From Schistosoma mansoni (lineage: Eukaryota; Platyhelminthes; Trematoda; Strigeidida; Schistosomatidae), in NCBI RefSeq assembly GCF_000237925.1, contig NC_031497.1, positions 9,047,675-9,111,674 on the forward strand: 64,000 nucleotides of DNA, written 5' to 3'. The stretch's first letter is position 1, and every line of letters starts with the position of its first letter. The position numbers and the translations under genes are program-made. Shown one piece after another: positions 45,887 to 59,639 of this stretch. The notes beneath the pieces are model-generated. The model did no database searches. It was given only the letters and a program-made list of their open reading frames with translations, and was not told the origin of the DNA.

Positions 45887-46050
45887 ATATGGAGTTAGTA
45901 ACGAAGTGAATAACACATCGGGGTTGGAAGCGAAATGTGTTAGATTCAAGTCCCAGTGTGAACATTAACAACGGGATGTACGTACGTCCGGTTTACAAGT
46001 CCCAAACAGGACGAAATGAGCGTCCTAGACTCCACTGCTAGCAACAAGCC
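45887..46050 (+). mobile_element. S1 SINE fragment with decayed hammerhead
   Basis: tRNA-like core with box-B-like gattcaagtccca, then a ribozyme block with GAAA and GTC but TTTACAA in place of CTGANGA. The left arm is missing. Confidence 0.68.
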
Positions 46051-48955
46051 ATCTATTCAATGAAACATTACGATTATTTGAGTACTTATATCATCAAATA
46101 AACGTGTAGTTCTTATTGCTTACAGAACATTATTCAAGTAATCTTCGAGAAAAAACCCCTCGAGATATTTAGCACTTCCGCCCTCACTGTTACCAGGAGC
46201 TCGTTTTATTGAATAGATCAGTAGGTAAATTCAAAGAGAACTAACATAGTACTTCTCCTCACAAGTAGACAATTAACCGGTAGCTAATGTTCTAAATAAC
46301 ACTATAACTTTTAGCGGAGCGAAAAAGTCACTTCCTACCTTGACTAAGATACTTGTTGAATGATTATATCTCCAGTATCTCCAGTTTCTAACACAAAAAT
46401 TCTAAATAAATATTCTACCGGATGATATTATGATTTATTCTTGATTCCATACATCATTACTCTTAAAAAGCTTCTATGGTATCAATCAATTACCACAAAG
46501 TTTCTTTCTTAATTGTATCTAAGACCAGTTACTTGATCTTTCTTAATCTGTCAAGGTATACATAGATTATCCGTAGATTAGGCATTTTCTATGATAGACT
46601 TTGATAAGGTATTTTTAACCAAAATTATATGTCAAGTGTTTAATAACATACACTAGTAACATGTATTAAGTTACCATCGGAGAGGTGGGACATTTGAGCA
46701 CCATACATTTTTACACACAACCTGTTACGAGATATGACAGAGAATAAGAATTGAGTTCGGTTTACCACTTCGTAGCAGTTATTTTTTTTGAGATTGCTTA
46801 CTGACTGATGGTCGTCATAAAACACTAACTGTTCATTTGGTTTTTTTCACCGGTAATTATCAATACAATTATATAAATAATCAGAAGAAAAATATTAGTG
46901 TTAAAATATTTTGAAAAAAAGTGATTATTTACATAAGAGCAGGTTATAAAGTGATCAACTAAGTCCCGTTATCACTAATTAACAGAGCAGCGCAACTGCT
47001 TCTTAACTAAGTAGAATGAATGTGTTAAAGCTATTATGAAAATCTAGCAGTGACGAAGTAAACAGTAGTCAATTATCTGAATGACCAAAGATTCCCTACC
47101 GAATTAGTCTGGGAATGGACGGAACAAACAAGCATTACTAAAAGATGCTCATTACGTAGAGTTCAAAGAGATGGGTAACTACATAACAGAAGGATACAAT
47201 AACCACTAGTTTGATGGAAATTAATGTCACATTCTGATTATCAGCCGTGATGGAGACCTAAGTGTTGACATGAAAATAAACTCTGAAACGTTGGTTTCAA
47301 TGCTTTCAATGAAATACCCATGATTATTTCCAGAAAAACTTCAGGGTGACAAATACATACAACTTTTGGTCATCACTTTTAACTATTACATGATATTATT
47401 AACCATTTAAGATCTGGGTGCACGTCAGATCAGCTGCAACCTGAATAAATAGACTGTGGTGGCTAATGACAGAGGTTTCGATTACAGAAGTAAAACTGCC
47501 CCACAAGTTACATACCTGTCTTGATAAAACTGCGGAGGAAATATAGAATCTTGGTGTCCAAAGACCTATATTGGTTTACAAACATTTAGTCTTAAAGAAG
47601 TAATACTAAGTACTCAATAAACCAACGACGACTAATGCGATGTGGAGTTTAAGTGAAACACTGAAAACAATAACTCCAAATTCTATAAACGCTATTTGTT
47701 GCACATAGAAAATACTAACAGATATTTATATTTAAATAAATGTAACAGAGAATACCCGATGAGTGGGTTTAACAAGCGGTTGGTCTATGAGTTGACAAAA
47801 CACCACAAAAGGTATATTACATAAGAATAAGAATTTTAAAAGATCAGTAACAGATAATAATATACAAAGTACTATTTCCTCATCAGTAATATCACAATAG
47901 ATGTTGCTGAACAGTAGTAAAGAATGCCAGAAAAATCACAAAATCAGATGACCATAATCTCGAAACATTAGGAAACTGATATTACAAGCCATGAAAGAAA
48001 TACATAAAACAAAACTATTGGATATACAGAGAGAGCAACACGATTTTTCGGCAATGTAGGATGGACAAAAATAAAAGATGCATAAGATGAATAAACCAAC
48101 CCAGAAATAACAATGAATAGTCGTATGATGAAAACAAACACAGAATTAGAACTTGCAAGCAACAGTAATCGACATATAACCAAGCCAATAACAAGAGGCA
48201 AAATACAATACCCCAAGACGCATACGGTTTGTAGGAATGACCTTTTTAAAAGAAAACAATAGGATTATTTTGACAGATATTTGTTTTTAAATAAGAAGTT
48301 CATGTATTAGTCAGAAAAAGGATTACATCAAACTTTGAGTATACTTTTAGTCACCTTAAATTGGTAGTAGTAAAGTTAAAGCCATGTTCTTATACAGAAG
48401 TTTAGGTGATCTAGAATCCATACTATCCCTAGAAAATATTCTTTTACAAGGTTTTTGTATTCACTTGGGGAAAAAATGATATATTTTTGATTTATTATAT
48501 CCTTTTAAGGGAGAAACAGTGATTAAGCACTTTGAAGCGTACTGAATATTGGTAATCAACACCGAGATAATTACTGATCATTTAATTAAAAGACAGATTA
48601 GTTTGTTTAACAGGTAATCCATTTTGTTTACTGGTCGGTCAACATTCACACAACTTCCAAAAGTAAGCAATACAAAAAGAAGTACTGATTAATCTAGTCT
48701 ACCGCTTAAGTGAGTAGTTTTCGATTAAAGGAGAAAAGAAAGAACTCCCTTACTCAATGAAAATCAAAGGAAAAGCCAACAACGACTTAGTAGTTACGGA
48801 GCTTGACATCCAACTGTTAGACTATAGGTTTTTACTTTCACCATCTGTTTCAGTTTGATAGACCTGGTAGTATCACTGATCATTATACCAAAAATACGAC
48901 TCAAAGTTGAGTAAGTGAACTGATACTTGATTACTGGGTCGCACTGGTTAGAAGT
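46051..48955. other. noncoding, unresolved
   Basis: No exon or element recognised. The hydrophobic minus-strand frame at 47968-48216 has no matching splice context or family motif. Confidence 0.35.
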
Positions 48956-49490
48956 ATACACGAATTTGTATCGATTCAATCCGCCTAATGCCCTGGTACG
49001 ACTGAGGGTGGGAAGAATTAGCTCTCCCTCTCGAAATGCTCTCACACGGCCACGCACATACAACCACTGCCAGGGAAGTCCTACTCACCGCCCTCTCGCA
49101 AAGGGGTGTTGCTTACGAAGTTGAGAGGACGCAAAGTGAATGTCCGACGCTTTTACCGGGTTGGTGAATATAGACGATCCACTCAGGGGAGTTGGAAAAT
49201 CCTGATTCCAAACCAATGGTGCACATAGGCTCCAGGATCCAAAGGGGACAAAAGGCGTATCAACCTATTGTTGGTCACCGACTACCATGGGACTGCATCT
49301 CCTTACGCTGCTCCACTGCCTTGTGGATTAAATCTTTAGGTGAAAGGCTCGGGGTGTGGTCCCCTAAGAAAACCACTTGCTTCGGTTTGAGCATCCGGGG
49401 TAGTATTCCAGCTCTCACACATATAGAATGATTTATTTGGCGCATATGTATTTGGTGCCTTCTTGTAACAATGCTTATGTGTCTCAATAA
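48956..49490 (+). mobile_element. LINE 3' end, old copy
   Basis: Homologous to 39330-39769 with many differences, ending in a degraded tail (ctcaataaatgagat). It extends further left than the other copies, with a GC-richer block (ggtacgactgagggtgg). Confidence 0.7.
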
Positions 49491-50890
49491 ATGAGATAAT
49501 TCTTAAAGAGCTATTCTATTATATTTTACTATTGAAGTTTCCGACCTGAACTCTTATATTTCTTTATAAACAATACAAAAACAACTAAGAAATCTATGTT
49601 AATCAATCTAATGAAAAATCACCGCTTACACTGCGCCACCGAGTAATTTAGAATTCAAAGTCACAACTGCCGAACCCAACCAGAAAATAACGAAGACCTG
49701 GGCAAACTCTGGTCCGCCATGTCCAAAACTTTCTGAGTTTGAGCTGCTATGTAAGAGCCTAAAAACAATCAACAGAGATAAATGGCGTCCCAAATGAAAG
49801 TATTGTGACTGGTTTTGCGCTGAAGATTTTAACAAAATATGATCCATGATACTGTGGTTTCAGTATGTATTAGTTGGAGGAAGAAACATGGCGTTGAATG
49901 AATCAATAGATATTGGACAAAAGTAGATAGAGAAGCCTAACTTCCCAAACTAAAAGAGAGGGATGATAAGTAGGAAGGGGTAAATCTGCATCCTGAATAT
50001 TGGTATGATGGAAAACTGAGAATACTATAAAAACCTATTTTTCTGTTATACTATTGAATACCGTTGAATAATGGTTACAACCACAGCTACGTTTATCGAC
50101 CAACAGGTCAAGCCCAATAACTATCGTCTAGCCTCTTTTATAATCCTTCAGTTAAGTGAGATTCATCACTGAGGAACAGATAACTTTACTCAAGTAAAAA
50201 CGTACGTATAGTTACAGCAGTGACGATCTAGTGATTCTAGCTAGACGAAATCAATGTTACAAACAACTGTAACAAACTACAAGCGTTTGATAAGAATGAC
50301 TAACATGAAACCAACTGCTAACATCACTTGTGAAAATATTAGTCGGTAAACCTTTTGGACCTCATATGTCCTCTACAGGCCACAACTGACAGCTCGCTTT
50401 TCTCAAAAACATCTATTTGTATAGAGAATGGAACGAAGATAAAGCTCAACTGACGTCAATACTTATGAGAAACCTATATCCACAGATTTCGGAGCCGAGG
50501 TTGGATCGCTGAGAAATAAAGAGCAACAAGCCCAAAGGACATCCTATTCAATTAATCCAAAAGATCATATCTTACAGAGCTGGCAGACGTATGAACCGTA
50601 CACATACAAAAAGACAGGTGTGCCACCTTTTTACTTTCTCCCGTTTTATTTACGGCTATACATATGTTTTCCGCCAGTGCAACATGCATACGGATACCAG
50701 CTGCAGTCTCTAAGAGCCAAGCATCAGATTGCAGACAGGCAAGCTTCAGGTTTAAGTGATATGGACACCGATGATACATTTCGACAGCACATAATTAGAT
50801 TCTAACAAATGGTCCATCATGTGAAAAAATGACAATCGCTGAATGATGCAGTTATGACTCAACGAAGACCTTTTATAGTTTAAATCAAGG
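49491..50890. other. unresolved, somewhat GC-richer
   Basis: Less AT-rich than the introns, which hints at old element sequence, but no domain or repeat could be named. Confidence 0.3.
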
Positions 50891-50894
50891 ACAG

Positions 50895-51000
50895 ATCATG
50901 GCTAGACCAGCAATCGAAAACTCGAAGCACTAGATAGCTGTTTTGTTCCAGCGTGGGGACCATCAGCAGTGCGCGTCTACGACCCAAGCACAGAGTAAGA
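50895..51000 (-). mobile_element. S2 SINE 3' fragment
   Basis: Complement of the ribozyme block (cactagatagctgttttgttcc...ggggaccatcagcagtgcgcg) and of the end near ggctagaccagcaat. Core decayed. Confidence 0.55.
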
Positions 51001-53640
51001 AGACTATGAGTGTAGACCCAAACGTTCTGACCCAATACACGTTGAATCACGCAGAGTTAGCAACAGATAGTCACACCCATGACGGGTCAAGTTTGTGTGG
51101 TAGTTATGAGTCGTTCTTAACTATAGATGGTGTTATTTTACAAGGTCATACCAGCCCCAAATTGCGTGTTGACTGAAGAGAATGACTACAGTATTAGGAT
51201 TTCCTATGCTTAATCATTGAATACCAAAACATATCAACTCGCAAAGCTTACAGTACGTAATTTACATCAACCTTGTGAAACAGTTAGCCTAAAAACTTGT
51301 GACACGTTGAGGTAGTGGTAACTTTAACATAAGATTTAAAATTGTCTTGACTTGACCGTTTCTGGAAAAATTGACAAATTGCTGGGTTGACGCACCAATG
51401 AGGACGCTATTTAAAAGGACAGTGAAAATTTACGAGGACAATCCAAAAAAGGTCACAAGCCCAGAACAAATTACTTGTCGGCTGACTATCGACTTCCCCA
51501 TCAAATCATCAACCAGCGGAATTCATTACTCAAACACGTGGTGAGGGCTCCATCCATCAACTCTTCAAAAAGAAAGTTGAGTTGACTGAGAGACCATCCT
51601 TGCCAGGACTAACACAAGCCATCAAGCTTCCTGTCCTTTCCGAACTGAAACTGAAGCAATGTGTAAATATATGGTATTCACAGACTTCAGTCAAAATCAT
51701 ATTTATGGGCATTATGCATAATATAATGCGGTATTTAAACTTAAGTCAATGAAACAAACTGCTACTGGTGTCTTTATACAACCAGCTTGTATTTATAGCT
51801 GGGTTTCAAATGGGATCTTTGGTTCGGTTCGCATACATTGAGTTGAAACAGAATAAACTACGTTCGCTGGGATATTCAAGTCGCATTGCTTCAAAGGTTA
51901 GCAATAAATTGTAATGGAGTCTATATGTAAACTTACGCTGACATGATAAGACACAACACTAACGGACCCCACAAATCCCCTGAAATAAAGAATTAATATC
52001 AGAGGATCACCTACATTCTTTCAACAACCCCTGTCCTTGGCGTGGGACTAGAACGTAAGCAAACTTTTGACCAACGGCGCGGGCTGATCTAAACTGCTCA
52101 GAACATTATAAACAAGACTATTTTTACAATTGTATCACGAATGGGTTCATCAAGTAACGTCAAACTGTCACCAGTATATTGTCCATTGTCAGAGATATGA
52201 CCTTCTAAGAGGACAGAACCCATATGCTAAACATTAAAGCACCTCTAATAGGACCTACGTGGCTGGAAGACTGAAACTCTAGCATAGGGCCAAAAATCCC
52301 AGTACTACGCTCACTTGACCTTCAAATCGACTCGACCTTGAAGTCACACAAGTGTGCATTCCAGATGAAAGTAGCTACTTATTGTGCCCTGAATTCAAAA
52401 TCACTTTTATGAATCTCTTTTTCATGCTTATCATGTTTTTGTTCGCTTCATATAAGATCATAACTACTCTTTTTTTAAGATTTCTGTTTTCGACTATGTG
52501 GTGTCAGTTGCTAAGTTACGCCCACATGGCTTATTCCAGCTTCTGAACAAACCAATTTATCCATTCTTCTTAAGCTACATTTTGACTTTGTTAATTATCC
52601 GCTTATCAATTTGAATGTTTTTATGTAAGCGTATGTGAGCTCATTTTCTATCTTACTCATCACATGACTGTAACTTGTTTTTCCGACTATAAATATCGAT
52701 TGATCAAATAGAGTTGGTTTACATGCCTTCTCCATTGCACTTCAGTTGGTTTCGTTTCGCTCTCTTCTTCGCTTCCTTCGCTATGTCTCTCTGATTTTCT
52801 GATCCAACCAACGATTGTACAAAATATACCTATTCGAAATCCATTTTCGTATTTAACTTGCTTAATTCCGTCATTCACTAACGCAATCTAAGTCGATGGT
52901 TATATACAAGGATTAACAATATATATATTTCAAAAACAATCGTTCATACGATCGACCTGGAGTAAGATACAGGGCTATTAAAACTATTTATTTGCGGTTA
53001 TACGATATTTGATTGTCCTTCTTAGTTTTCTACTTCACTAACCTATACATACTTTGGCGGTTGTACTATTGATTCATCAGGGAAAACTGCTGCGTGAGGT
53101 TGGCCGGATTTTTCGGTAACTCACGTAAGGAATGATGTTCCTTGCTTGGTAGGAACGCACTTGTTGTTAAAAAAACGTAACTAGCACGATGTGCTTAAAT
53201 GACTTCTTTACGCGGCAGATTTTTTATTTATTATTACCTCAAGTCTTTGGTGTGAAGATTTGACTGTTCAATGAAGAGAAACAGTTCAGTTTTCCTTTCA
53301 TTTTCAGGCAAATCTTGGGGTTATCCCCTCGGTCATATGAGTCTTAAGAAATTTTGATGAAAATCCCTAGACCAACGGGAATGTATGTAACTTTCCCAAA
53401 TTCAGTGGAAATTCTGTGGAATAACCTTAAAACTGATGTAGCGAAGTTTCCTATGCAAGCCCTTTAAGACATAAGAATGACAATACATGACAATACAATC
53501 AACCAAATATTTCTGCACTAAATATACGGCCTTGTTTACATATGTCATATGTGCACGAAACAAAAAAGCGTTTGTTTCACATTGCTTTTACAAAAACCTA
53601 ACGCTATGATTGTGATTTTTTACAATCAGTCCAGCTTATC
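51001..53640. other. unresolved; possible leader/LTR of the neighbouring Gypsy fossil
   Basis: A promoter-like gactataaatatcg at about 52685, followed by a pyrimidine-rich stretch, lies some 950 bp before the gag-like start and could be 5' LTR or leader. No matching 3' partner was seen, so this is not secure. Confidence 0.3.
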
Positions 53641-56600
53641 TACAGTTAAGTGATTTTTAGGCTAATGACGGGTGGTAGCCAACAGAATGCGGAATTTGAT
53701 GGGCTGATATTAGTCGATATTTTACAGAAGGTTAAAGAAGTTGAGAAAAAAGTTCCTAGAGAAATATGGCTTGACCGTCACTAACAGACAAACCTGTAGC
53801 ACGATACATCCAAATGATTTTGACGACGTTTCAGCTACACAGTCCAATCCAATCTCTCGACCACGAGAGACAGATAATCCCGACTGGTGCTGGTATCATA
53901 ACCAGTATGGTAATTCCTCCAGAAATTGCAGGAAACCCTGCAATTATCCGAACTCCGAATCCACAGACACGAAAAAACACTCGGGAAACTTCGAAGCCGG
54001 CACGCGTTAACGGCAACCGTAGCCGGCGAACACAGCCGCCTCCTATACGTCACGGAAGTGACTACGAAAGTTCGCTATCTCGTCGACACCGGCGCAGAAG
54101 TTAGCGTCCTTCCAGCGAATTCCAACGACAGGCTTCGCGAGTCTGTTATAAGTTTACAGGCGGCAAACGGAAAGCCGATCGCTACTTACGGTAAAAGGTA
54201 CGTCTACCTTAACCTAGGTTTACGCAAACCCATACACTGGATTTTCGTGGTTGCAGATGTCTCTATGCCAATCATTGGTATAGACCTGTTACAATACCAC
54301 AATCTTCTCATCGACACACGCTCACGAAGGTTAATAGACGGAAACACTAAGTTATCCGTTTGCGTAACTCCTTTTTCTGGTTGCAGGTTATCCCCAGTCA
54401 CGATTAAACACACCATAGACCCCCTGTATCAATCAGCACTCGACAAATACTCCGGGATATACCAACCGCAATCGAAATTGCCTTGTGTAACCAGCAATGT
54501 TACACATCACATCTCGACTACAGGACCACCTGTATTCTCGAAAGCCCGCCGACTCGCTCCCGAAAAGCTTAGGTTAGCCAAAAACAAATTCGACCATATG
54601 ATAGACTTAGGGATAATTCGACCATCAAATAGTCCATGGTCATCTCCTATGCACATGGTCCCTAAAAAGGATAGCAACGATTGGCGGCCAACTGGTGATT
54701 ATCGGCGTCTGAATGCTAATACCATTCCCGATCGTTACCCGTTGCCTCATATTCACGATTTGACAGCTACCTTGAACGGTACAACTGTCTTTTCGAAAAT
54801 CGACTTAGTTAAGGCTTATAACCAAATACCGATGGCAATCGACGACATTCCTAGAACCGCCATCATCACTCCTTTCGGTCTTTACGAATTCTTGCGAATG
54901 CCTTTTGGTTTAAGAAATGTGGCTCAAACCTTCCAAGGGTTTATAGACGACGTCTTCCGAGGTCTCAACTTCGTAAATGCGTATGTTGATGACTGTCTAA
55001 TAGCAAGTCCGGACAGAAAATCACATCTCAAGCATCTGGACATTGTTTTCGATCGACTCCAAAGGCATGGCATTACTGTAAACATTCAGAAATGCCAAAT
55101 CGGAACCAACTCCTTAGACTTCTTAGGACACACTATAGATGCCCAAGGCATCCGACCCCTTAGAAACAAAGTGGCGGCCATTCTGGATTACCCAGAACCG
55201 ACCACGATCAAGCAGTTGCGAACGTTTAACGGCCTTATAAGTTTCTACAGACGGTTCATACCTAAATGCGCATCTCTTATGAAACCGTTAACCGACCAAC
55301 TCCGTGGAAATGCAAAATCATTTAGTTTAGACGACACAGCCCGTAAAGCATTCTCCACAGTTAAGGAACATATCGCTAAGGTAACCCTGCTTGCGCATCA
55401 GGATACTCAGGCGCCCATTAGTATCGCCGTAGACGCATCCGACTCAGCAATCGGAGGAGTCTTACAACAATGGGTGAACAACTCTTGGCAACCTTTAGGA
55501 TTTTTCTCGAGACGGTTGCTAGACGCTGAATCTAGGTACAGCACGTTCGGTAGGGAACTCCTAGCTATGTATTGTGCTGTACGGCATTTCCAACATTCCA
55601 TCGAAGGAAGAGAATTCACGCTTTTTACCGATCACAAACCTCTTACATTTTCTTTAAGTTCATCTTCAGACAAATACTCACCGCGAGAGTCTCGACAACT
55701 CGACTACATTTCGCAGTTTACTTCAGACATACAACACATTTCTGGAGCAAACAATGTAGTCACAGACGCCTTGTCTCGAACAAGTTCCTTGAACAGTTTC
55801 CAAGGAATCGACCTTCTTAAACTCGCTCAGCTTCAAAAAGAAGACATTGATCTTCAGCATGAGTTATCCTCGACGACTCTTAAACTAAGTATTAAGGAGA
55901 TGGGAACAGGTAAGGAAACCTTACTTTGCGACACATCTACAGGTAGGGATCGTCCAATAGTACCAAAACATAGTCGATGCAACGTCTTCAATACGTTGCA
56001 CAATCTTTCTCATCCAGGTGTTCGTGCAACAATCAAGCTTATAGCCGAACGGTTTTGCTGGCCTGGTACGAATAAAGACGTGAGGGAGTGGGAGTGGGCA
56101 CGCTCCTGTGTAAGCTGTCAGAAATCTAAGGTCATAAGACATAACAAATGTTCCTTGGGCTCTTTCAAAACCCCTGACGCTCGTTTCGACCACGTTCTTC
56201 GAGATTTGGTAGGACCCTTACCCGATTCAAACGGATACTCATATCTCTTAACATGCGTAGACCGTTTTACTCGATGACCAGAAGCAGTACCGATTAAGGA
56301 CATTACGGCTGAAACAGTGGCTCGCACTTTCGTCGAACGATGGGTAGCTAATTTCGGCTGCCCTTCAACCATCACTACAGACCGCGGACGCCAGTTCGAA
56401 TCTGGACTTTTCCGTTGTCTGACCTCACTATTAGGAATCATGCGTTTCCGAACGACCGCCTACCACCCACAAGCAAACAGGTTGGTAGAACGTTTTCATA
56501 GACAACTTAAAGGATGACTATCAGCTGCAAACGTTTCACAGTGAACAGACGCCCTTCCAGTCGTCTCGCTAGGTATTCGCAATGCAGTGAAAGCTGGCAT

Positions 56601-57147
56601 TGGATACACTGAATCTCAACTCGTTTATGGAACGACACTCCGACTTCCAGGAGAATTCGTGGATCCTTCAGCTTCTTCATTGAACATGGATCTAAACTCT
56701 TACACGAGTAGGCTTACAAACGCTATGCGTTCAGTTAAACCTGCTCACACTCGACCTCAATCAACTGATGTTTTCGTTCAACCTGACTTACGACATAGTA
56801 CACACGTCTTCGTCCGTCGAGACTCACATCGACGACCTCTGGAATCAGCATACGAAAGACCCTTCAAAGTTCTTCAACTTGAACCTAGGTACTATGTAGT
56901 CGGTAAGAACGGCTCGAACGATAGCATCAGTATCGATCGCTTAAAAGCAGCGTACTTAGAAGGAAACCCTAGCCACGTCGAATTTCCTTCGGTACAATCG
57001 AACGATACGGCCCCTACACTTGTAGTACCCCATACGACAGCCGACACACACCTTGACACTTCGCCAACATCGGAAAATAAAACTAATACAACGCGCTCTG
57101 CAACGAGAGTAAGATTTCCAGAACATTTAAACGACTATTGCACGTAG
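53640..57147 (+). mobile_element. Ty3/Gypsy retrotransposon fossil
   Basis: Pol is easily recognised and in the Gypsy order. After a zinc-knuckle-like gag end comes aspartic protease with [11 protein letters not shown], then reverse transcriptase with the YVDD site (about 54.98 kb). RNase H ([11 protein letters not shown], about 55.43 kb) follows, then integrase with an HHCC-type zinc region (about 56.0-56.13 kb) and its catalytic core. Most of gag is missing. The element is broken by a small number of defects (about three or four in the coding part), yet a long pol frame survives. That and the low AT content suggest moderate age. No matching LTR pair was found. Confidence 0.88.
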
Positions 57148-57970
57148 GACACAAACTTAATCTCGAATCCCCTCTTCATTATTTATTATAAAAAGTAATT
57201 TTTTAATATGCCCATTTTTCATTTTATTTATTTAAAAAACACAAAAAAACAAAACATTTTTATTTTTTTTGAGCGTATTTATATTTTTTTTATATATAGA
57301 AAAAAACCCCAAAAAAACCCATTTTTTCCAATCGCTTTTAAGCTGTTTGCAAGTGTACTAGTTTATTTCTTTTTTTACCGCTCATCTTGTGTCATTACGC
57401 AAGTACGAGTGTATTTTTGCACTCACATGTTCTATTTTTTCTCTTTTCCAGGACGGCTGGAAAAGAACGACGAAGTTTCCCAAAGAACCGAAATTTTCAT
57501 TGTATTTTATTTCTTTATTATTATGTTGTACCTCATGGTCCCTTAGTTTAAGGAAAGACGACCAGACGCTCCTAAACGAAGCAAGCTATCAGAAGAGTGT
57601 TTACCAACGACAAACTCGTTGGGTTTGAACTTCTGGCTGGTCACGTCTTAGGGGTATCACCAACTCACTAGGGGTGAGTGAACTGTAGCTGTAAATAACT
57701 CCCCAAAATCAATAACTCATTAAGTGTTCGACATTGGATTCTGACCACGTTGTTTAAGTGGTCTTGTTTAACTGAAGGCTTTCGGTCATGCATCCGTACC
57801 AGATCACGTTTCAACTCGGCGTGGGACACAGCTCCTACGTTTCAAAAGTTAGCTAAGAACGAACGTCTCTCGATATATTGGTAACGTATCAAATATATCT
57901 TTCCTACCTCTTCTCGTCTGACTTCTGATTTCCATCGGGCGTAAGAAGGTTTCGAATATAGAAGGCACTA
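57148..57970. other. 3' flank of the Gypsy fossil, possible 3' LTR remains
   Basis: T-rich then mixed sequence. The part at about 57630-57955 resembles 61840-62090 in several blocks (acttctggctggtcac; a purine-rich aggggtgag; atcaaatata-like), as two diverged LTR-like or UTR-like copies might. Confidence 0.35.
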
Positions 57971-57977
57971 CTGGCCG

Positions 57978-59165
57978 CTAGTTGTAAAACTAGAATATCA
58001 GTCGTATCCTCAAGATCATTTCCAGTCGCTATTCATCCATTTCATGTCTGCTTCCAATTCCCGATGCAGTGAGTTCTTTGGCCTTCCTCTTTTCCATTCC
58101 CCTTCAGGATTCCAAGTAAGCGCTTGCCTCATGTTACAGTTTGGTGATTTCCGTAATGCATGTCTTATCCACTTCCAAGGTCGTTCGCTAATTTCCTCCA
58201 CAGTTGGAAGCTGGTTTGTTCTCTCCATCAGTAAGCTGTTGTTGGTGGTATCCGGCCAAAGGACATTCAGTATCTCGAGTAGCCAATTGTTTAGAAATAC
58301 TCGTACATTTTTGATGATGGTTGTAGCAGTTCTCCAAGTTTCAGCTCCGTACAGTAGAACTGTCTCGACGTTCATATTGAAGATTCTGACATTGATATTG
58401 ATTGACAGCTGTTTTGAGTTCTATATATCCTTTAACTGTAGGAATGCTGCTCTCGTTCTGCCAATCCAGGTATGTGAAAGTATCCACCTCTTCCAGAGCT
58501 TCTCCATCAAGTGATTGGATTAGTGCTCTCCACGTTGTATTCAAGGATGTTGCTTTTCCCCTTGCGTATGTTGAGGCCTACTAATGCGGAGGCTCCTGCT
58601 ACAGTATATGCCTTGACCTGTATTTGTTCGTGTGTATCGGATAGAATAGCTAGGTCAACTGCAAAGTCCAAATCCTCTAGTTGCATACAACTTGTCCAGT
58701 GTATTCCGTGCTTCTCCTCAGATGTCGAGGTCTTCATAGTCCAGTCAATCACCAGAAGAGAAAAGACGATAGTAGGAAGCCTCGTCTGACACCGGTCCTC
58801 ACTTGGAATGCGTCTGTCAGCTGTCCTCCATGCACGACTTGGCAGTGTAGTACACCGTATGAATTCCGGATGATGTCGATGATTTTCTCAGGTACACTAT
58901 AGTATCCGAAATGGTTCCATAAGGTTCTCCTATACACGCTGTCAAACGCCTTCTCATAGTCAAGTATAGTGATGAGTCCCATTCAACTGATTGTTCAACG
59001 ATGATCCCTAGTGTCGCGATTCGGTCTATGCACGACCAGTCCTTACGGAATCCAGCCTGCTGATCTCGAAGGTGGATGTCTACTGACTTTTTCATTCGGT
59101 TTAGTAACACTTTGTGGAAAACGTTTTCTGGCACCGATAGTAGTATGATTCCTTTTTGCTTATTC
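57978..59165 (-). mobile_element. RTE-type LINE, reverse transcriptase and C-terminus (5'-truncated, decayed)
   Basis: Minus-strand order: RT start (GIILLSVPENVFHKVLLNRM, LRDQQAGFRKD), motif A (LDYEKAFDSVYRR), motif B (VRTGVRRGFLLSSFLF). Next is the catalytic box as FAVD in place of FADD. Then come the TYL block, the [10 protein letters not shown] block and the C-terminal [10 protein letters not shown]. At least four frame changes separate these pieces, and one catalytic Asp is lost, so it is inactive. The 5' endonuclease is absent. Same family as 28165-28635 and 44525-44705; RTE clade (SR2-like) by motif. Confidence 0.85.
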
Positions 59166-59639
59166 TGTCGTACTATACCATTTATTCACGTTGGTTAATA
59201 AACAAAAGAGCTATGTCTGAAAATTTGGATCCTGGTTTACCTTCTCTAAATGTTCTCGAAACGCTGAATACATTTGTGGTCACTAGGGAGGATTAGCCGT
59301 AGAGTTTTTGGGGTATATCAAGACGTCTATAGTTTTACACTGTCGGGATATAAGTGTAAGATCAAAACTAAGGTTTCGGCCGAAGACTAACTGTCTGGAT
59401 AGTTTAGACACGCGCTATTGCTCAGTTGAAACGAAAACAATTTGATTGGGAAAATAACGGTTCTAATTTTTATTACAAATACAAATGCACATTATTACCT
59501 AAACAAATATTACCTCTCAGTTATTCAACCAATAACTGTTCCATCAATAATTGATCTAAATTACAATAAATAGACAACTTGATAAGAAATAAAAGAAAAT
59601 AAATATAAAAAAATCACATGGTCGGAGTTGAACACTATC

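Noticed and set aside
47968-48216. Hydrophobic 82-codon minus-strand frame resembling membrane segments
   Set aside because: AT-rich noncoding DNA often gives hydrophobic frames. No splice sites or family motif support it.
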